From positions 62,001-126,000 of the forward strand of contig NZ_FNQY01000012.1 in assembly GCF_900107765.1 (NCBI RefSeq): a DNA stretch of 64,000 nt. Direction: 5' to 3'. The translations under genes were made by a program, and so were the position numbers. Below the pieces are notes generated by a model. That model was not told the origin of the DNA. It worked only from the letters and a program-made list of their open reading frames with translations, and searched no databases. Origin of the DNA: Arachidicoccus rhizosphaerae. GTDB taxonomy: Bacteria; Bacteroidota; Bacteroidia; Chitinophagales; Chitinophagaceae. Numbering within the stretch: position 1 is the stretch's first letter; each line of letters starts with the position of its first letter. Below are positions 8,795-18,513 of the stretch, piece after piece.

Positions 8795-10243
8795 ATGAAA
8801 AAGGAAAAGCACGTATCAAATTCCAGAAGAGAATTTATCAGAACAACCGCAATAGCTGCCACCGGCGCCCTGATCATACCGCGACATGTACTGGGAGGAC
8901 GTGGTTATATTGCCCCCAGTGACAAACTGATGGTCGCAGGTATTGGCGTCGGAGGAAAGGGGCAAAGCGATCTTGAAATAATCCACAAGGGAGGTATTAC
9001 GGAGATTGCCTATCTATGCGACGTGGATGATAGAAGAGCCGCTTATTCCCGTAAGGCGTTCCCAAAAGCCAAATACTATAAAGACTACCGGGAACTTCTG
9101 GAAAAAGAACATAAATATATTGACGGGGTAACAGTTTCTACGCCCGATCACAATCATGCCATGATTGCCATGGCTGCCATGCAGCTGGGTAAACATGTAT
9201 ACGTCCAGAAGCCCTTAACCCATGACATCTATGAAGCCCGCATGCTGACGGAAGCGGCAAAGCGCTATAAAGTAGTAACGCAGATGGGCAATCAGGGCGC
9301 ATCCGGTGATGGTGTCCGCAGACTGAAAGACTGGATGGATGCGGGTCTGATAGGCAAGGTACATACGGTCTACTGTTGGACCGACCGGCCGGTTTGGCCG
9401 CAGGGAATTGGATGGCCTGAGCAGAAAGCCGCTGTACCGAGGCCTTTGGACTGGGATCTCTGGCTTGGCAGTGCTCCATATACGGATTATATAGACAATC
9501 TGGTCCCATTTAACTGGAGGGGCTGGTGGGATTACGGCACAGGAGCGATTGGCGATATGGGGGCCCATTTAATCGAGCCGCCGGTAAGCGTACTGGGCTT
9601 AGATCATCCAGTGGATGTACAGTGCAGCGTCGGCACCCATTATATCGGAGAATTTAAAAAAGGATATTTCCCGGAAAGCTGTCCACCTAGCAGCCATATC
9701 ATCATGACTTTTAAACAGACGGCTAGCACGCAGGGAAATTTAGTATTGCACTGGATGGACGGCGGCATCAAACCGATGCGTCCGCAGGAATTAGGAGCCA
9801 ATGAAAAATTCGGCGATAACGGCGTTCTTTTTGAAGGTACCAAAGGCAAAATGATGTGTGGAATTTATGGTCAGGATCCTCAGCTGCTTCCCCTGTCCCG
9901 TAATAAGGAGGATAATACCCCCCGAACTACACCGCTGGTCCCGGGTGGGGTGGACGGTCATTACTGGCAATGGGCGCTGGCCTCCAGAGCGGGCTTTGGC
10001 AAAATCCCTTTGGCTTCAGACTTTTCCATAGCAGGTCCATTAACGGAAACCTTATTAATCGCCAATCTGTCCATTCGGGGAACTAATATCCGAACGCCTC
10101 AAAAAGACGGAAAAGGCTACAATTATCCGGGAACAGACATTAAACTGCTCTGGGATAAAGAAGCGATGCGTGTCACCAATTTTGACCTTGTCAATCAATA
10201 CATCAAAAGAGAGTACCGCCAGGGCTGGTCCTTAGGAATCTGA
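8795..10243 (+). CDS. Gfo/Idh/MocA-family oxidoreductase with Tat signal
   Basis: A 482-residue protein with a twin-arginine leader (SRREFIRTTAIAATGALIIP), so it is exported folded with its cofactor. The Rossmann region follows (GIGVGGKGQSDLE, CDVDDRRA), then the conserved VQKPLTHDIYEARML (EKP-like block with QKP) and the second domain with WRGWWDYGTGAIGDMGAHL, a signature of the Bacteroidota Tat-exported branch. These enzymes use NAD(P) on sugars or sugar derivatives; some act as glycosidases by a redox mechanism. Substrate unknown. A second, cytosolic family member follows 69 bases downstream in the same direction, suggesting shared use. Confidence 0.88.
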   Translation: MKKEKHVSNSRREFIRTTAIAATGALIIPRHVLGGRGYIAPSDKLMVAGIGVGGKGQSDLEIIHKGGITEIAYLCDVDDRRAAYSRKAFPKAKYYKDYRELLEKEHKYIDGVTVSTPDHNHAMIAMAAMQLGKHVYVQKPLTHDIYEARMLTEAAKRYKVVTQMGNQGASGDGVRRLKDWMDAGLIGKVHTVYCWTDRPVWPQGIGWPEQKAAVPRPLDWDLWLGSAPYTDYIDNLVPFNWRGWWDYGTGAIGDMGAHLIEPPVSVLGLDHPVDVQCSVGTHYIGEFKKGYFPESCPPSSHIIMTFKQTASTQGNLVLHWMDGGIKPMRPQELGANEKFGDNGVLFEGTKGKMMCGIYGQDPQLLPLSRNKEDNTPRTTPLVPGGVDGHYWQWALASRAGFGKIPLASDFSIAGPLTETLLIANLSIRGTNIRTPQKDGKGYNYPGTDIKLLWDKEAMRVTNFDLVNQYIKREYRQGWSLGI

Positions 10244-10312
10244 TGGGACCCCGGATCATAAATCAAGTCAATTAATTTATATACCATCCTGATTTCAGGT
10301 CAAATCCAAAAA

Positions 10313-11404
10313 ATGAATAATGCACCACATCTTCCGCTACGTGTATTGGTTGTAGGCTGCGGCAATATGGGAAAATCCCATGCCAAGGCCTACCATGACA
10401 TGGAAAGCTTTTCTATATGCGGACTGGTATCCAGAGGCGACAGTAAAGTAAAACTCAATCAGTACTTAGAAAGCGATTACCCGTTATATGATAACTACAG
10501 CCAGGCACTCCGGCTGACAAAACCGGATATCGTCTGTATCTCCACTTATCCGGACACCCACGAAAGCTATGCCATTACAGCTTTTGAAGCCGGCTGCCAT
10601 GTCTTTATAGAAAAACCGATCGCCACCTCGGCAGCGGGGGCCCGCAGTGTTGCTGAGACAGCTAAAAAAGCAGGCAAAAAGCTTGTGGTGGGATACATAT
10701 TAAGATATCATCCTTCCTGGCAACAGTTTATAAAATGCACGGAAGCATTGGGCAGGCCCCTGGTCATGCGCATGAATCTAAACCAGCAAAGCCATGGCCA
10801 TAAATGGAGGGTACATAAAAACCTGATGCAGAGTTTAAGTCCCATTGTTGACTGCGCGGTACACTATATTGATGTTATGTGCCAGATGACAAAGGTGAGA
10901 CCCATTCAGGTTTCCGCCATTGGAGTCCGCCTTACGGATCAGATACCTGACTGGAACTATAATTATGGGCAACTACAGATTAAATTCGAGGATGGATCTG
11001 TAGGATGGTATGAGGCCGGATGGGGGCCTATGGCCAGTGAAACGGCCTTTTTCATTAAAGATGTCTGGGGTCCTAAAGGTGCGGTCTCCATCGTAGCCGA
11101 TCAGGCCTCCAGTTCAGGAAATTCCGATAATATAGATGCACATACTAAAACAGAGCATATCAAAATACATTATAGCGACCTGAACGAACAGGGCGAATTT
11201 ATCAGACCAGATGAATGGATTTCACTAAAAGATGAGCCGGATCATCTGGAACTTTGTATGCGGGAACAAAGCTTTTTATTAAAAGCCATACTGGAAGACC
11301 TGGATCTGCACGAACAGACGCAGCATGCAATGATCAGTCTGGAAATCGCATTAGCCTGTGACAAAGCGGTTAAAACAGCAGAGATCATCCGCTTTGATTA
11401 TTAA
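10313..11404 (+). CDS. Gfo/Idh/MocA-family oxidoreductase, cytosolic
   Basis: A 363-residue protein without signal peptide. It has a Rossmann loop VLVVGCGNMGKSHAKAY at the N-terminus, the IEKPIATSAAGA block near residue 100 and a C-terminal substrate domain with QSLSPIVDCAVHYIDVM containing the family's conserved D...H pair. It is an NAD(P)-dependent sugar- or cyclitol-type dehydrogenase by family; the substrate is not evident. It follows the Tat-exported paralogue by 69 bases and converges with the TetX-like gene, whose end is only 13 bases away with no clear terminator between. Confidence 0.87.
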   Translation: MNNAPHLPLRVLVVGCGNMGKSHAKAYHDMESFSICGLVSRGDSKVKLNQYLESDYPLYDNYSQALRLTKPDIVCISTYPDTHESYAITAFEAGCHVFIEKPIATSAAGARSVAETAKKAGKKLVVGYILRYHPSWQQFIKCTEALGRPLVMRMNLNQQSHGHKWRVHKNLMQSLSPIVDCAVHYIDVMCQMTKVRPIQVSAIGVRLTDQIPDWNYNYGQLQIKFEDGSVGWYEAGWGPMASETAFFIKDVWGPKGAVSIVADQASSSGNSDNIDAHTKTEHIKIHYSDLNEQGEFIRPDEWISLKDEPDHLELCMREQSFLLKAILEDLDLHEQTQHAMISLEIALACDKAVKTAEIIRFDY

Positions 11405-11417
11405 AATGCAGGCGTCT

Positions 11418-12560
11418 TTAACGCATGAGTGCCATCATATCGCTCAGCGCATTTTCACCATGCAGCATGACCGTATTATTTAAACTGTCCTCAGTTACAG
11501 CGGCGGCCCTTGCAATCATTTCCTTTTCATAGGCTTCCAGAGCATCTTTTACACTGCCCTGTTTGTCAGAACAGAGTGTCCCGGATAATACCAGCGCGTC
11601 CAGTAAAGCCATGTTGACACCCTCACCTGCATACGGCGGCATCCGGTGTGCGGCGTCTCCAATTAAAGTCAGATCTCCTGTGGATACCCAGTTCTGATCC
11701 ACATAATGATACATCGGTCTTGGAATGGCTGTAAAAGCGCCATCCGTCCATTCACTTAATTGTTCATCCCAACCCGCATATGTGGCTTTAAACCAATCAG
11801 CCACACTTTGGTGTTGCTGAAAATTGATCCCGCTTTGTTTCACCCAGGTTTCTGCAACCTTGCACCCGGTATAAATAGTCAGGGTTCCATCTGCTTTGGC
11901 AGACATAATAATGGATTTTTGTTCATCCAAAATAAATAGTTTACCTCCCTTAACCGTTGCCCACATCTTTGGTGCATGTTTAGCTGCCTGATAAATATTA
12001 AGCTCCACCATGGTAATATCCGAATAGACCGGTTTCACATCACTTAGATAAGGGCGGACTTTAGAATTAGCACCATCGGCTCCTATAACCAGATCCGCCT
12101 CAGCTTTAGTTCCGTTTTTAAATGCGACTTTCCAGCCACCACCCACAAGTCTTCTTTCCATGGATACAAACTGACTATCCCACACGATGGTTCCCGGAAG
12201 TAACGATTGAATTAATAAATCTCTTAGTGGGCCGCGGTCAATTTCCGGACGGGTTTCCGTATATCCGGCACCGGAATGATGGTCATCAATGAAAAAATTC
12301 AGATTTTTATCCGCGACACGCATTTTACCGGCATCCGGCCGGTAATGCTGTTTAAAGGCTGCCATAAGCCCCGCCTCTTTTAAGGCTTTCAATCCGGACT
12401 GCTCGTGCAGGTCCAGGGTCGCCCCTTGCTGCCTCACCCCTTCTGAGACGTCTCTTTCATAGACCTTAACCTGCAATCCCTGGTTTTGTAAAAGTCTGGC
12501 CAGCAATAATCCGCCGGGGCCACCGCCAATAATGGCGATTGTTTTATTTTGTGCTATCAT
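11418..12560 (-). CDS. FAD-dependent monooxygenase, TetX-like
   Basis: A 380-residue group A flavin monooxygenase. It has the FAD motif IAIIGGGPGGLLLARLL, GATLDLHEQSG and the ETRPEIDRGPLRDLL segment, DLVIGADGANSKVR, and the second FAD motif LIGDAAHRMPPYAGEGVN. These blocks follow the layout of TetX (GGTLDLH, PEINR, GDAAHLMPPFAGQGVN), so it belongs to the TetX-like branch, but the residues lining the tetracycline pocket cannot be judged here and resistance should not be assumed. ATG 12560 is preferred over an upstream TTG at 12587 because the FAD motif then starts at the usual distance. It is transcribed just after an AraC regulator, 29 bases away, so they form an operon. Confidence 0.83.
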   Translation of the reverse strand: MIAQNKTIAIIGGGPGGLLLARLLQNQGLQVKVYERDVSEGVRQQGATLDLHEQSGLKALKEAGLMAAFKQHYRPDAGKMRVADKNLNFFIDDHHSGAGYTETRPEIDRGPLRDLLIQSLLPGTIVWDSQFVSMERRLVGGGWKVAFKNGTKAEADLVIGADGANSKVRPYLSDVKPVYSDITMVELNIYQAAKHAPKMWATVKGGKLFILDEQKSIIMSAKADGTLTIYTGCKVAETWVKQSGINFQQHQSVADWFKATYAGWDEQLSEWTDGAFTAIPRPMYHYVDQNWVSTGDLTLIGDAAHRMPPYAGEGVNMALLDALVLSGTLCSDKQGSVKDALEAYEKEMIARAAAVTEDSLNNTVMLHGENALSDMMALMR

Positions 12561-12589
12561 ACATCTGTATTTTGTATACAAATGCAAAA

Positions 12590-13345
12590 TTATCTGGATG
12601 GCATTACAGTAAATTGTAAAAATCGGTCATTTTGGTTTTGGAGCAGTTCCTTAGGCAGATGCCCGGAAAGTCTTTTTACTTCTTTGATAAAATGAGACTG
12701 GTCGGCGTAATTCCCCTCGGGATAGAGCTTACCGTTTTTAATATGGTTAAAAGATTGCCTGAATCGTAAAATCTGCATATACGTTTTTAAGGGCAGCCCC
12801 AGTTGCTGTTCCCAGTAACGGTTCAGCTGTCTGGCACTTATAAAGCAACGCTTCTCCATCGCCTGTACCGTCATGTTGCCTCCCGTCTCATTTAACACCC
12901 GCTGCATCAACAGTTTCCTGTTATCCGGCATTTTGGGAACCAAAGCAGTTATTTTTAAGACGGCCTGCTGAACGCAACCCTTAAAATCATCCAAATCCAG
13001 GTTCTCCATTCCCCAAAACCCGCTCGGTAGCAGAAGCGCTTTATTTACAAAACCTGCCATAGATTTTCGAAGAATATATTCCAACCCCAATGGATGAAAA
13101 CTTATTCCAAACATCACGAGCCCGGGCAAAAGCTTTAGTTTCTCGGGCAGCGTAGACAAGCCAACAAGCACCACATGATAAGGCTGTTGCTTAGCGCTTG
13201 AAAACAATAAATCGATTTTACCATCCGGTAATAAAACAACATCCATCGGCGCCTCCCCCTCATATTGTAAGGACCAAAAGCCATCTACATAGGGTTGAAG
13301 TGCTTGCTCAGGTGCCTGGAATCGATATTTGGGTACTTGTTTCAA
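12590..13345 (-). CDS. AraC-family regulator with DUF6597-like N-domain
   Basis: A 251-residue regulator. The N-terminus (PEQALQPYVDGFWSLQ ... VVLLPDGKIDLLFS) fits the DUF6597-type sensor domain common in small AraC proteins of Bacteroidota; the C-terminus has the DNA-binding pair of helices (MTVQAMEKRCFISARQLNRYWEQQLG and the following MQILRFRQSFNHIK). No ATG exists upstream in frame; the frame starts with TTG at 13345, which leaves a complete sensor domain, while the first internal Met would delete part of it. It is the first gene of a two-gene operon with the TetX-like monooxygenase and probably controls it. Confidence 0.78.
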   Translation of the reverse strand: MKQVPKYRFQAPEQALQPYVDGFWSLQYEGEAPMDVVLLPDGKIDLLFSSAKQQPYHVVLVGLSTLPEKLKLLPGLVMFGISFHPLGLEYILRKSMAGFVNKALLLPSGFWGMENLDLDDFKGCVQQAVLKITALVPKMPDNRKLLMQRVLNETGGNMTVQAMEKRCFISARQLNRYWEQQLGLPLKTYMQILRFRQSFNHIKNGKLYPEGNYADQSHFIKEVKRLSGHLPKELLQNQNDRFLQFTVMPSR

Positions 13346-13597
13346 TAAAAAGATGCAATAAATGTACAGGTAAAATTATGACTTTCCCTTTACATCCCGG
13401 GCTAAGGCATAATATCAATGCGTTAATTGTACGGACTCCAGGAGTGGAAGCGTCCGGTTAGGGTGCTTCTTTCCCAATTAAAAAGCGCAGGTTCTTTAAC
13501 CCGAATAAATTTTTATCCCGGCAATAAAGACTATTCATTTTTTTCTCTACCTTTACTAACAATTGATAGTATTAATATTAAATAACACATTAGCAAT

Positions 13598-14764
13598 ATG
13601 ATACGTGCAACCAGGTTATCCGAAGACCATCAGATGTTCAGAGATTCTCTTAGAATTTTCATGGAAAAAGAAGTACATCCTCATATAGATAAATGGGAAA
13701 GAAACCAGCAAATTGATCGTGATATCTGGAAGAAGATGGGAGAAATGGGCTTTATGGGCATTAATTTCCCGGAGCAGTATGGCGGTCTCAATCTGGACTT
13801 TTACTACGCGATGATTTTATGTGAGGAATTGTCCCATTGCTTTTCCGGAGGCTTTACCATCTCTGCGCTCGTTATTCAGTTCATGAGCGCTCCTTACTTA
13901 TTAAAATACGGCACTGAAGATCTTAAAGAGAAATATTTGAAACCGGTTATAATGGGGGATCTGATCAGTGCCGTTGCCATAACAGAACCCGGCGCAGGCT
14001 CCGATGTCAAAAATATAAGAACTACGGCCGTTAGGCAGGGTGATCATTATATCATTAACGGGTCAAAGACATTTATCACCAATGGTTATTATGGCGACTT
14101 TTTTATCACGGCAGTCAAAACGGACCCCGGTGCCGGCAGCAAGGGCATCAGCCTGATCCTGATTGACCGGCATGCTCCGGGTGTCAGTGCCCATAAAATA
14201 GATAAGATGGGCTGGCACGCGTCCGATACGGCTGAACTGCGATTTGATCAGGTACAAGTGCCCGCCACAAACCTGCTGGGAGAGGAAGGCGCCGGATTTG
14301 GCTACCTGATGGACGGGCTGCAACTGGAAAGGTTAACGGCCGCCATACAAAGCATAGCCACCGCTGAGTTCACCCTACAATACACCATGGATTATATCAA
14401 TGTCCGGGAAGCATTCGGGAAAAAGCTCCAGGAGTTTCAGGTCATCCGACATAGAATTGCCCAGATGGTCGCTGATATTAAAACGACCAAAGCGTTTGTA
14501 AACTATTGCTGCGATCTCCAAAATGATAACATTTATGCAGTAGAAGACTGCTCCATAGCCAAATTACAAGCCAATGAACTGGCCATCAGCATTGTACATC
14601 AATGCCTGCAATTATTCGGGGGCTACGGATTTACGGAAGAATATAAAATAGCCCGTATGTACCGGGATGTGCGGGCAGGTACCATTATCGGGGGCACCTC
14701 GGAAATTATGCTGGAGATAATTGCAAAAATGGAAATTGACGGTGTCCATTATAAAAATAAATAA
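13598..14764 (+). CDS. Acyl-CoA dehydrogenase
   Basis: A 388-residue flavoenzyme oxidising acyl-CoA to trans-2-enoyl-CoA and passing electrons to ETF. Visible family blocks are the N-terminal helical domain, the FAD signature AVAITEPGAGSDVKNI near residue 130, ITNG after it, the C-terminal QCLQLFGGYGFTEEY and the final IIGGTSEIMLEIIAK. The catalytic glutamate of short- and medium-chain enzymes corresponds to the region RMYRDVRAGTIIGGTSE. Chain length preference cannot be read. The gene starts a two-gene + strand unit with the bifunctional beta-oxidation protein 42 bases downstream, facing the methylcitrate operon. Confidence 0.92.
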   Translation: MIRATRLSEDHQMFRDSLRIFMEKEVHPHIDKWERNQQIDRDIWKKMGEMGFMGINFPEQYGGLNLDFYYAMILCEELSHCFSGGFTISALVIQFMSAPYLLKYGTEDLKEKYLKPVIMGDLISAVAITEPGAGSDVKNIRTTAVRQGDHYIINGSKTFITNGYYGDFFITAVKTDPGAGSKGISLILIDRHAPGVSAHKIDKMGWHASDTAELRFDQVQVPATNLLGEEGAGFGYLMDGLQLERLTAAIQSIATAEFTLQYTMDYINVREAFGKKLQEFQVIRHRIAQMVADIKTTKAFVNYCCDLQNDNIYAVEDCSIAKLQANELAISIVHQCLQLFGGYGFTEEYKIARMYRDVRAGTIIGGTSEIMLEIIAKMEIDGVHYKNK

Positions 14765-14806
14765 ATTTATATATCCTTACTTTTTAATTCAACTTTATTT
14801 AAACGA

Positions 14807-16909
14807 ATGCAAAACAGCCCCGTACAATCAGACAGTTCCTTCCATATAGCCCTTGACGCCAATGGTATCATCCGGGTAACGCCCAAGGAGTCCGATGCTT
14901 CTATTGTCTCAGATCCCGTCTTATGGCTGGAAAAACTGGCCACGTTGTTGATTACCTTACTGGATCCGGTAAAAAAAGTCAGGGGCATCATTTATCAAAG
15001 CACAGGCAGCACTGAACCCGCAAATTATTCCAATCTCTTTCAGGCGGCTACCCATAGTCATTTTTATCCCCGGCTCCAGACACTGGCTGAATGGGTCCCC
15101 GTTATCAAACAGGCAAAAATCCCGATTGTCAGCATTATCAGTGGCAAACAGAACAGTCAGACACTGGCGCCCGCGCTTTGGGGACATTATATTATTGCAG
15201 CCGAACAGACGCTGATTCAGTTCCCCGAAGCGACCCTGGGCGTGCTGCCCGCCATGGGAGCCACCGTCCCCAGTATCTTAAGATTATCTCGACCCGTATG
15301 CTTTGAGCTACTGATAAAAGGAAAATCTTTTAACAGCCAGCAGGCATTGGAAGCCCATCTTATCGATCTGGTGACATCAGAAAATGAGCAGCTGGTACAA
15401 AAAGCAGTTGAATGGATAACCGAGCATCCTACTCATCTGTATCTTCCGCATGCCATAAAAAACGAGACGGCTGAAGCAGCGCCTGAAAAATTAAAACAAA
15501 AAGCCAACCTTAAATTTCCCGGTATATACAGCTGCTTTGAATTAATGAAAGCTGCCGGTCAATTACCTGTTGAAGGGGCCATGCTATTAGAAGCCGAACA
15601 CTATAATAAGGTCTTTCATAACGGCCATGCCTTAGCCCTGGTACGCACCTTTTACTATGGTATCCGAAATGCCACAACACCCCGGGATAATGCCCCCGGA
15701 ATGAACCTACAAAAAATAGGCATTATAGGAGCCGGTATTATGGGGTCAGGTATCGCTTTTGAAATGGCGAGAGCAGGCCTCCGGACTGCTTTAAAGGACT
15801 CCTCTCTTGAGCTGGCAGAAAAAGGTAAGCAATACACGGCAAAATGCTGTGACAAACTCATCGCCATGGGTAAAATGACCCAGGCAAAAAAAGAGACGAT
15901 GCTGTCCTTGATCACGCCTGCCAGTGATTACACCCAATTACAGGATGCAGATATCATTATCGAAGCCGTATTCGAACAGCAGTCTTTAAAAGCTGCGATT
16001 ATCCGGGAGTCCGAAGGTTTTCTGCGACCTGACGGCATTTTTGCTTCCAATACCACCTCTTTACCCATTACAGCATTAGCCCAAAACAGCCGACACCCCG
16101 AAAGGTTCATCGGCCTTCACTTTTTTTCTCCGGTCGACCGGATGCCGCTTGTAGAAATCATCAGCGGCAGAGGGACCAGTGAGGCGACCCTCGCTGCAGC
16201 TGAGGCACTCGTATTGAAATTAGGTAAAACCCCCATCAGCGTTCATGACGGTCCCGCTTTTTTCACATCCCGGATATTTTTTAACTACCTGCTGGAAGCC
16301 GTCACCATGCTGCTGGAAGGCATAGATGCTGAAGCCATCGAGACATCGGCCATCCGGGCCGGTTTCGCCGTCAGTCCGCTTTCAGTCCTGGATGAAATCT
16401 CACTCCCCTTACTGCTTCATGTATACGACCAGCTCCCTGAATTAACAGCCAGTCAAAAGCGCTGTTATGATTATATTCAAAAGCTCACGGCAAAAGAGCA
16501 CCTTGGCAGAAAAGCCGGCAAAGGATTTTATCTGTACGACACGGCTACAGGGAAAAAAATATTGGCCCCTGATATTCAGCATAATAATAGCCTCCTTGTG
16601 CCCTCCTCACATATCCAGACCAGGCTACTTCATGTGATGGCGCTGGACAGCTACCGCTGTCTGGCATCAAACATATTAAGCAAGCCCATTGACGGCGACC
16701 TGGGCTCCATATTGGGTGTCGGATATGCCGCTCATACCGGTGGCGTCTTCTCCCATATGGATCAGGTCGGCCTTGAGAATTTTATTCAGGATTGCGACGC
16801 CTTCAAAGACAAGGGCGAACAATGGGAGGTACCGGACGCCCTTAGAAAACTGGCGAGTCAGCAATACAGCTTTTATAAGGGCTTTGATAGCAACTGGCCT
16901 TCTGTATAG
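14807..16909 (+). CDS. Bifunctional enoyl-CoA hydratase / 3-hydroxyacyl-CoA dehydrogenase (FadB/FadJ type) with degenerate hydratase half
   Basis: A 700-residue fusion. The C-terminal half is a normal 3-hydroxyacyl-CoA dehydrogenase: NAD-binding IGIIGAGIMGSGIAFEMARAG near residue 305, SNTTSLPITALA, catalytic His and Glu in GLHFFSPVDRMPLVEII, and the dimer domain with GRKAGKGFYLYD. The N-terminal crotonase half aligns without gaps to enoyl-CoA hydratases, but the oxyanion GGG is SQT and the first catalytic Glu is Ala (ISGKQNSQTLAPALWG), while the second Glu is kept (FPEATLG). The hydratase step is therefore probably lost here; an intact stand-alone hydratase at 20757-21524 could supply it. Follows the acyl-CoA dehydrogenase by 42 bases. 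Confidence 0.87.
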   Translation: MQNSPVQSDSSFHIALDANGIIRVTPKESDASIVSDPVLWLEKLATLLITLLDPVKKVRGIIYQSTGSTEPANYSNLFQAATHSHFYPRLQTLAEWVPVIKQAKIPIVSIISGKQNSQTLAPALWGHYIIAAEQTLIQFPEATLGVLPAMGATVPSILRLSRPVCFELLIKGKSFNSQQALEAHLIDLVTSENEQLVQKAVEWITEHPTHLYLPHAIKNETAEAAPEKLKQKANLKFPGIYSCFELMKAAGQLPVEGAMLLEAEHYNKVFHNGHALALVRTFYYGIRNATTPRDNAPGMNLQKIGIIGAGIMGSGIAFEMARAGLRTALKDSSLELAEKGKQYTAKCCDKLIAMGKMTQAKKETMLSLITPASDYTQLQDADIIIEAVFEQQSLKAAIIRESEGFLRPDGIFASNTTSLPITALAQNSRHPERFIGLHFFSPVDRMPLVEIISGRGTSEATLAAAEALVLKLGKTPISVHDGPAFFTSRIFFNYLLEAVTMLLEGIDAEAIETSAIRAGFAVSPLSVLDEISLPLLLHVYDQLPELTASQKRCYDYIQKLTAKEHLGRKAGKGFYLYDTATGKKILAPDIQHNNSLLVPSSHIQTRLLHVMALDSYRCLASNILSKPIDGDLGSILGVGYAAHTGGVFSHMDQVGLENFIQDCDAFKDKGEQWEVPDALRKLASQQYSFYKGFDSNWPSV

Positions 16910-16947
16910 CCGTATCTTAAGTAAAAAGTATAAGACCTTCCAACAAG

Positions 16948-16990
16948 AATGCCAGGTCCCTCCTTTTTTCAAGATGAGGGACCCGGCATT
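16948..16990. terminator. Bidirectional terminator between the beta-oxidation genes and prpD
   Basis: Arms AATGCC-GGTCCCTC and GAGGGACC-GGCATT pair over about 14 bases with one mismatch, loop of about 13 bases containing a T-run. It lies between two convergent genes and can end both transcripts. Confidence 0.75.
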
Positions 16991-17016
16991 AATTATTTAT
17001 CCGTCCACTTTCCGGA

Positions 17017-18471
17017 TTATGGCCTTATCATCAGATCGACAATTTCATTTACAGGAGTATTGATAAACCGGTCATAACTCAGCGTAGCTGACAAAATCTC
17101 CTGTTGTTGTTTTGCAGGGAATATTCTGGCCAGATTAATTTTATACTTTTCAATTAATTTGGGGATCCCCTCTTCCCTTCTTCTGGGATGTCCGATCGGA
17201 TATTCCACTACCACTTCCGGCAGGCTGCTGCCGTCCTTGAAGATGACGGTTAAAGCATTGGAAATCGCTCTTTTATCCGGATCATGATAATCTTTTGTAA
17301 AGGCCGTATCTTCCACACAGGTCATCTTAGCCCTTAAAATATCTATTCTGGGATCACTGGCCACCTGCTGTTCATAATCCTCAGCGGTTAATCTTCCAAA
17401 AATCAGCGGCACCGCAATCATATACTCAATACAATGATCCCTGTCCGCGGGATTATTAAGCGGCCCCTGTTTATCAATAATACGGATGGCTGCTTCATGC
17501 GTTCTGATCGTTATTTTTTCTATGTCTTCCACTGACTTATTGACTTCTTTTAACTGGCCATGAAGGGTCATGGCCGCTTCCGCTGCCGTCTGCGCATGGA
17601 ATTCTGCCGGAAAAGAGATTTTAAAAAGAATATTTTCCATGACATAACTGCCATAAGGCCGCTGGAAGCTGAAAGCTTTCCCCTTAAAGGAAACGTCATA
17701 AAATCCCCAGACCGGAGCCGTCAATGCAGAAGGATAGCCCATTTCTCCGCTTCTGGCCATAAGGGCCAGCCGGACGGCCCGGGAGGTCGCATCACCGGCA
17801 GCCCAGGACTTGCGGCTTCCCGTATTAGGCGCATGTCTGTAGGTACGCAGCGACTGACCGTCTACAAAGGCCAGAGATACGGCATTGATCAGTTCCTCCT
17901 TGGATAAGCCCAGCAATTTACCGGCTACGGCCGTTGAAGCCACTTTCACAAGTAATACATGATCCAGCCCCACCCTGTTAAAAGAATTTTCCAGGGCGAT
18001 GACCCCCTGAATTTCATGCGCCATGACCATGGCTTCCAGCACTTTCAGTGCGGTCATAGCAGGTTTCCCTTTGGCGATATTCTCCCTGCTGATCCAATCC
18101 GCCACGGCCAGAATTGCGCCCAGATTATCGGAAGGATGACCCCATTCTGCTGCCAGCCAGGTATCATTAAAATCAAGCCATCTGATCATGGCTCCGATAT
18201 TAAAAGCCGCCTGAACGGGATCCAGCTGATAATTCGTTCCGGGAACTTTTGCGCCATTTGGCACATAGGTTCCGGCAACAACAGGCCCCATCAGCTTGGT
18301 ACATGCCGGATAGGTTAAGGCTTCAAACCCACAGCCCAGCGTATCGATAAAACAATAAAATGCGGTATCCAAAGCCTTTTTACTTTCAACTTTATAGTTC
18401 AGCACATAATCCACGATATCCACCAAGACCTGATCGGCCTGTGGCCTTTCATTTGAAATAGAAGCACTCAT
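17017..18471 (-). CDS. prpD: 2-methylcitrate dehydratase (MmgE/PrpD family)
   Basis: A 484-residue protein, full length for PrpD. It dehydrates 2-methylcitrate to 2-methyl-cis-aconitate without an Fe-S cluster. Family blocks visible include [10 protein letters not shown] near the N-terminus, [25 protein letters not shown] (the conserved D/H active-site region), [20 protein letters not shown], the [15 protein letters not shown] segment and [17 protein letters not shown]. It is the last gene of the prpB-prpC-prpD operon, 42 bases after prpC. Cytosolic. The identity is firm because of the two neighbouring pathway genes. Confidence 0.93.
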   Translation of the reverse strand: MSASISNERPQADQVLVDIVDYVLNYKVESKKALDTAFYCFIDTLGCGFEALTYPACTKLMGPVVAGTYVPNGAKVPGTNYQLDPVQAAFNIGAMIRWLDFNDTWLAAEWGHPSDNLGAILAVADWISRENIAKGKPAMTALKVLEAMVMAHEIQGVIALENSFNRVGLDHVLLVKVASTAVAGKLLGLSKEELINAVSLAFVDGQSLRTYRHAPNTGSRKSWAAGDATSRAVRLALMARSGEMGYPSALTAPVWGFYDVSFKGKAFSFQRPYGSYVMENILFKISFPAEFHAQTAAEAAMTLHGQLKEVNKSVEDIEKITIRTHEAAIRIIDKQGPLNNPADRDHCIEYMIAVPLIFGRLTAEDYEQQVASDPRIDILRAKMTCVEDTAFTKDYHDPDKRAISNALTVIFKDGSSLPEVVVEYPIGHPRRREEGIPKLIEKYKINLARIFPAKQQQEILSATLSYDRFINTPVNEIVDLMIRP

Positions 18472-18513
18472 ATAAAATAGGTATAGTATTAATTTTTATT
18501 TATAACAGACGAA

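Noticed and set aside
11418-12560. Calling the monooxygenase a tetracycline-resistance gene
   Set aside because: Only family-level motifs are visible; substrate-specific residues cannot be judged by eye.
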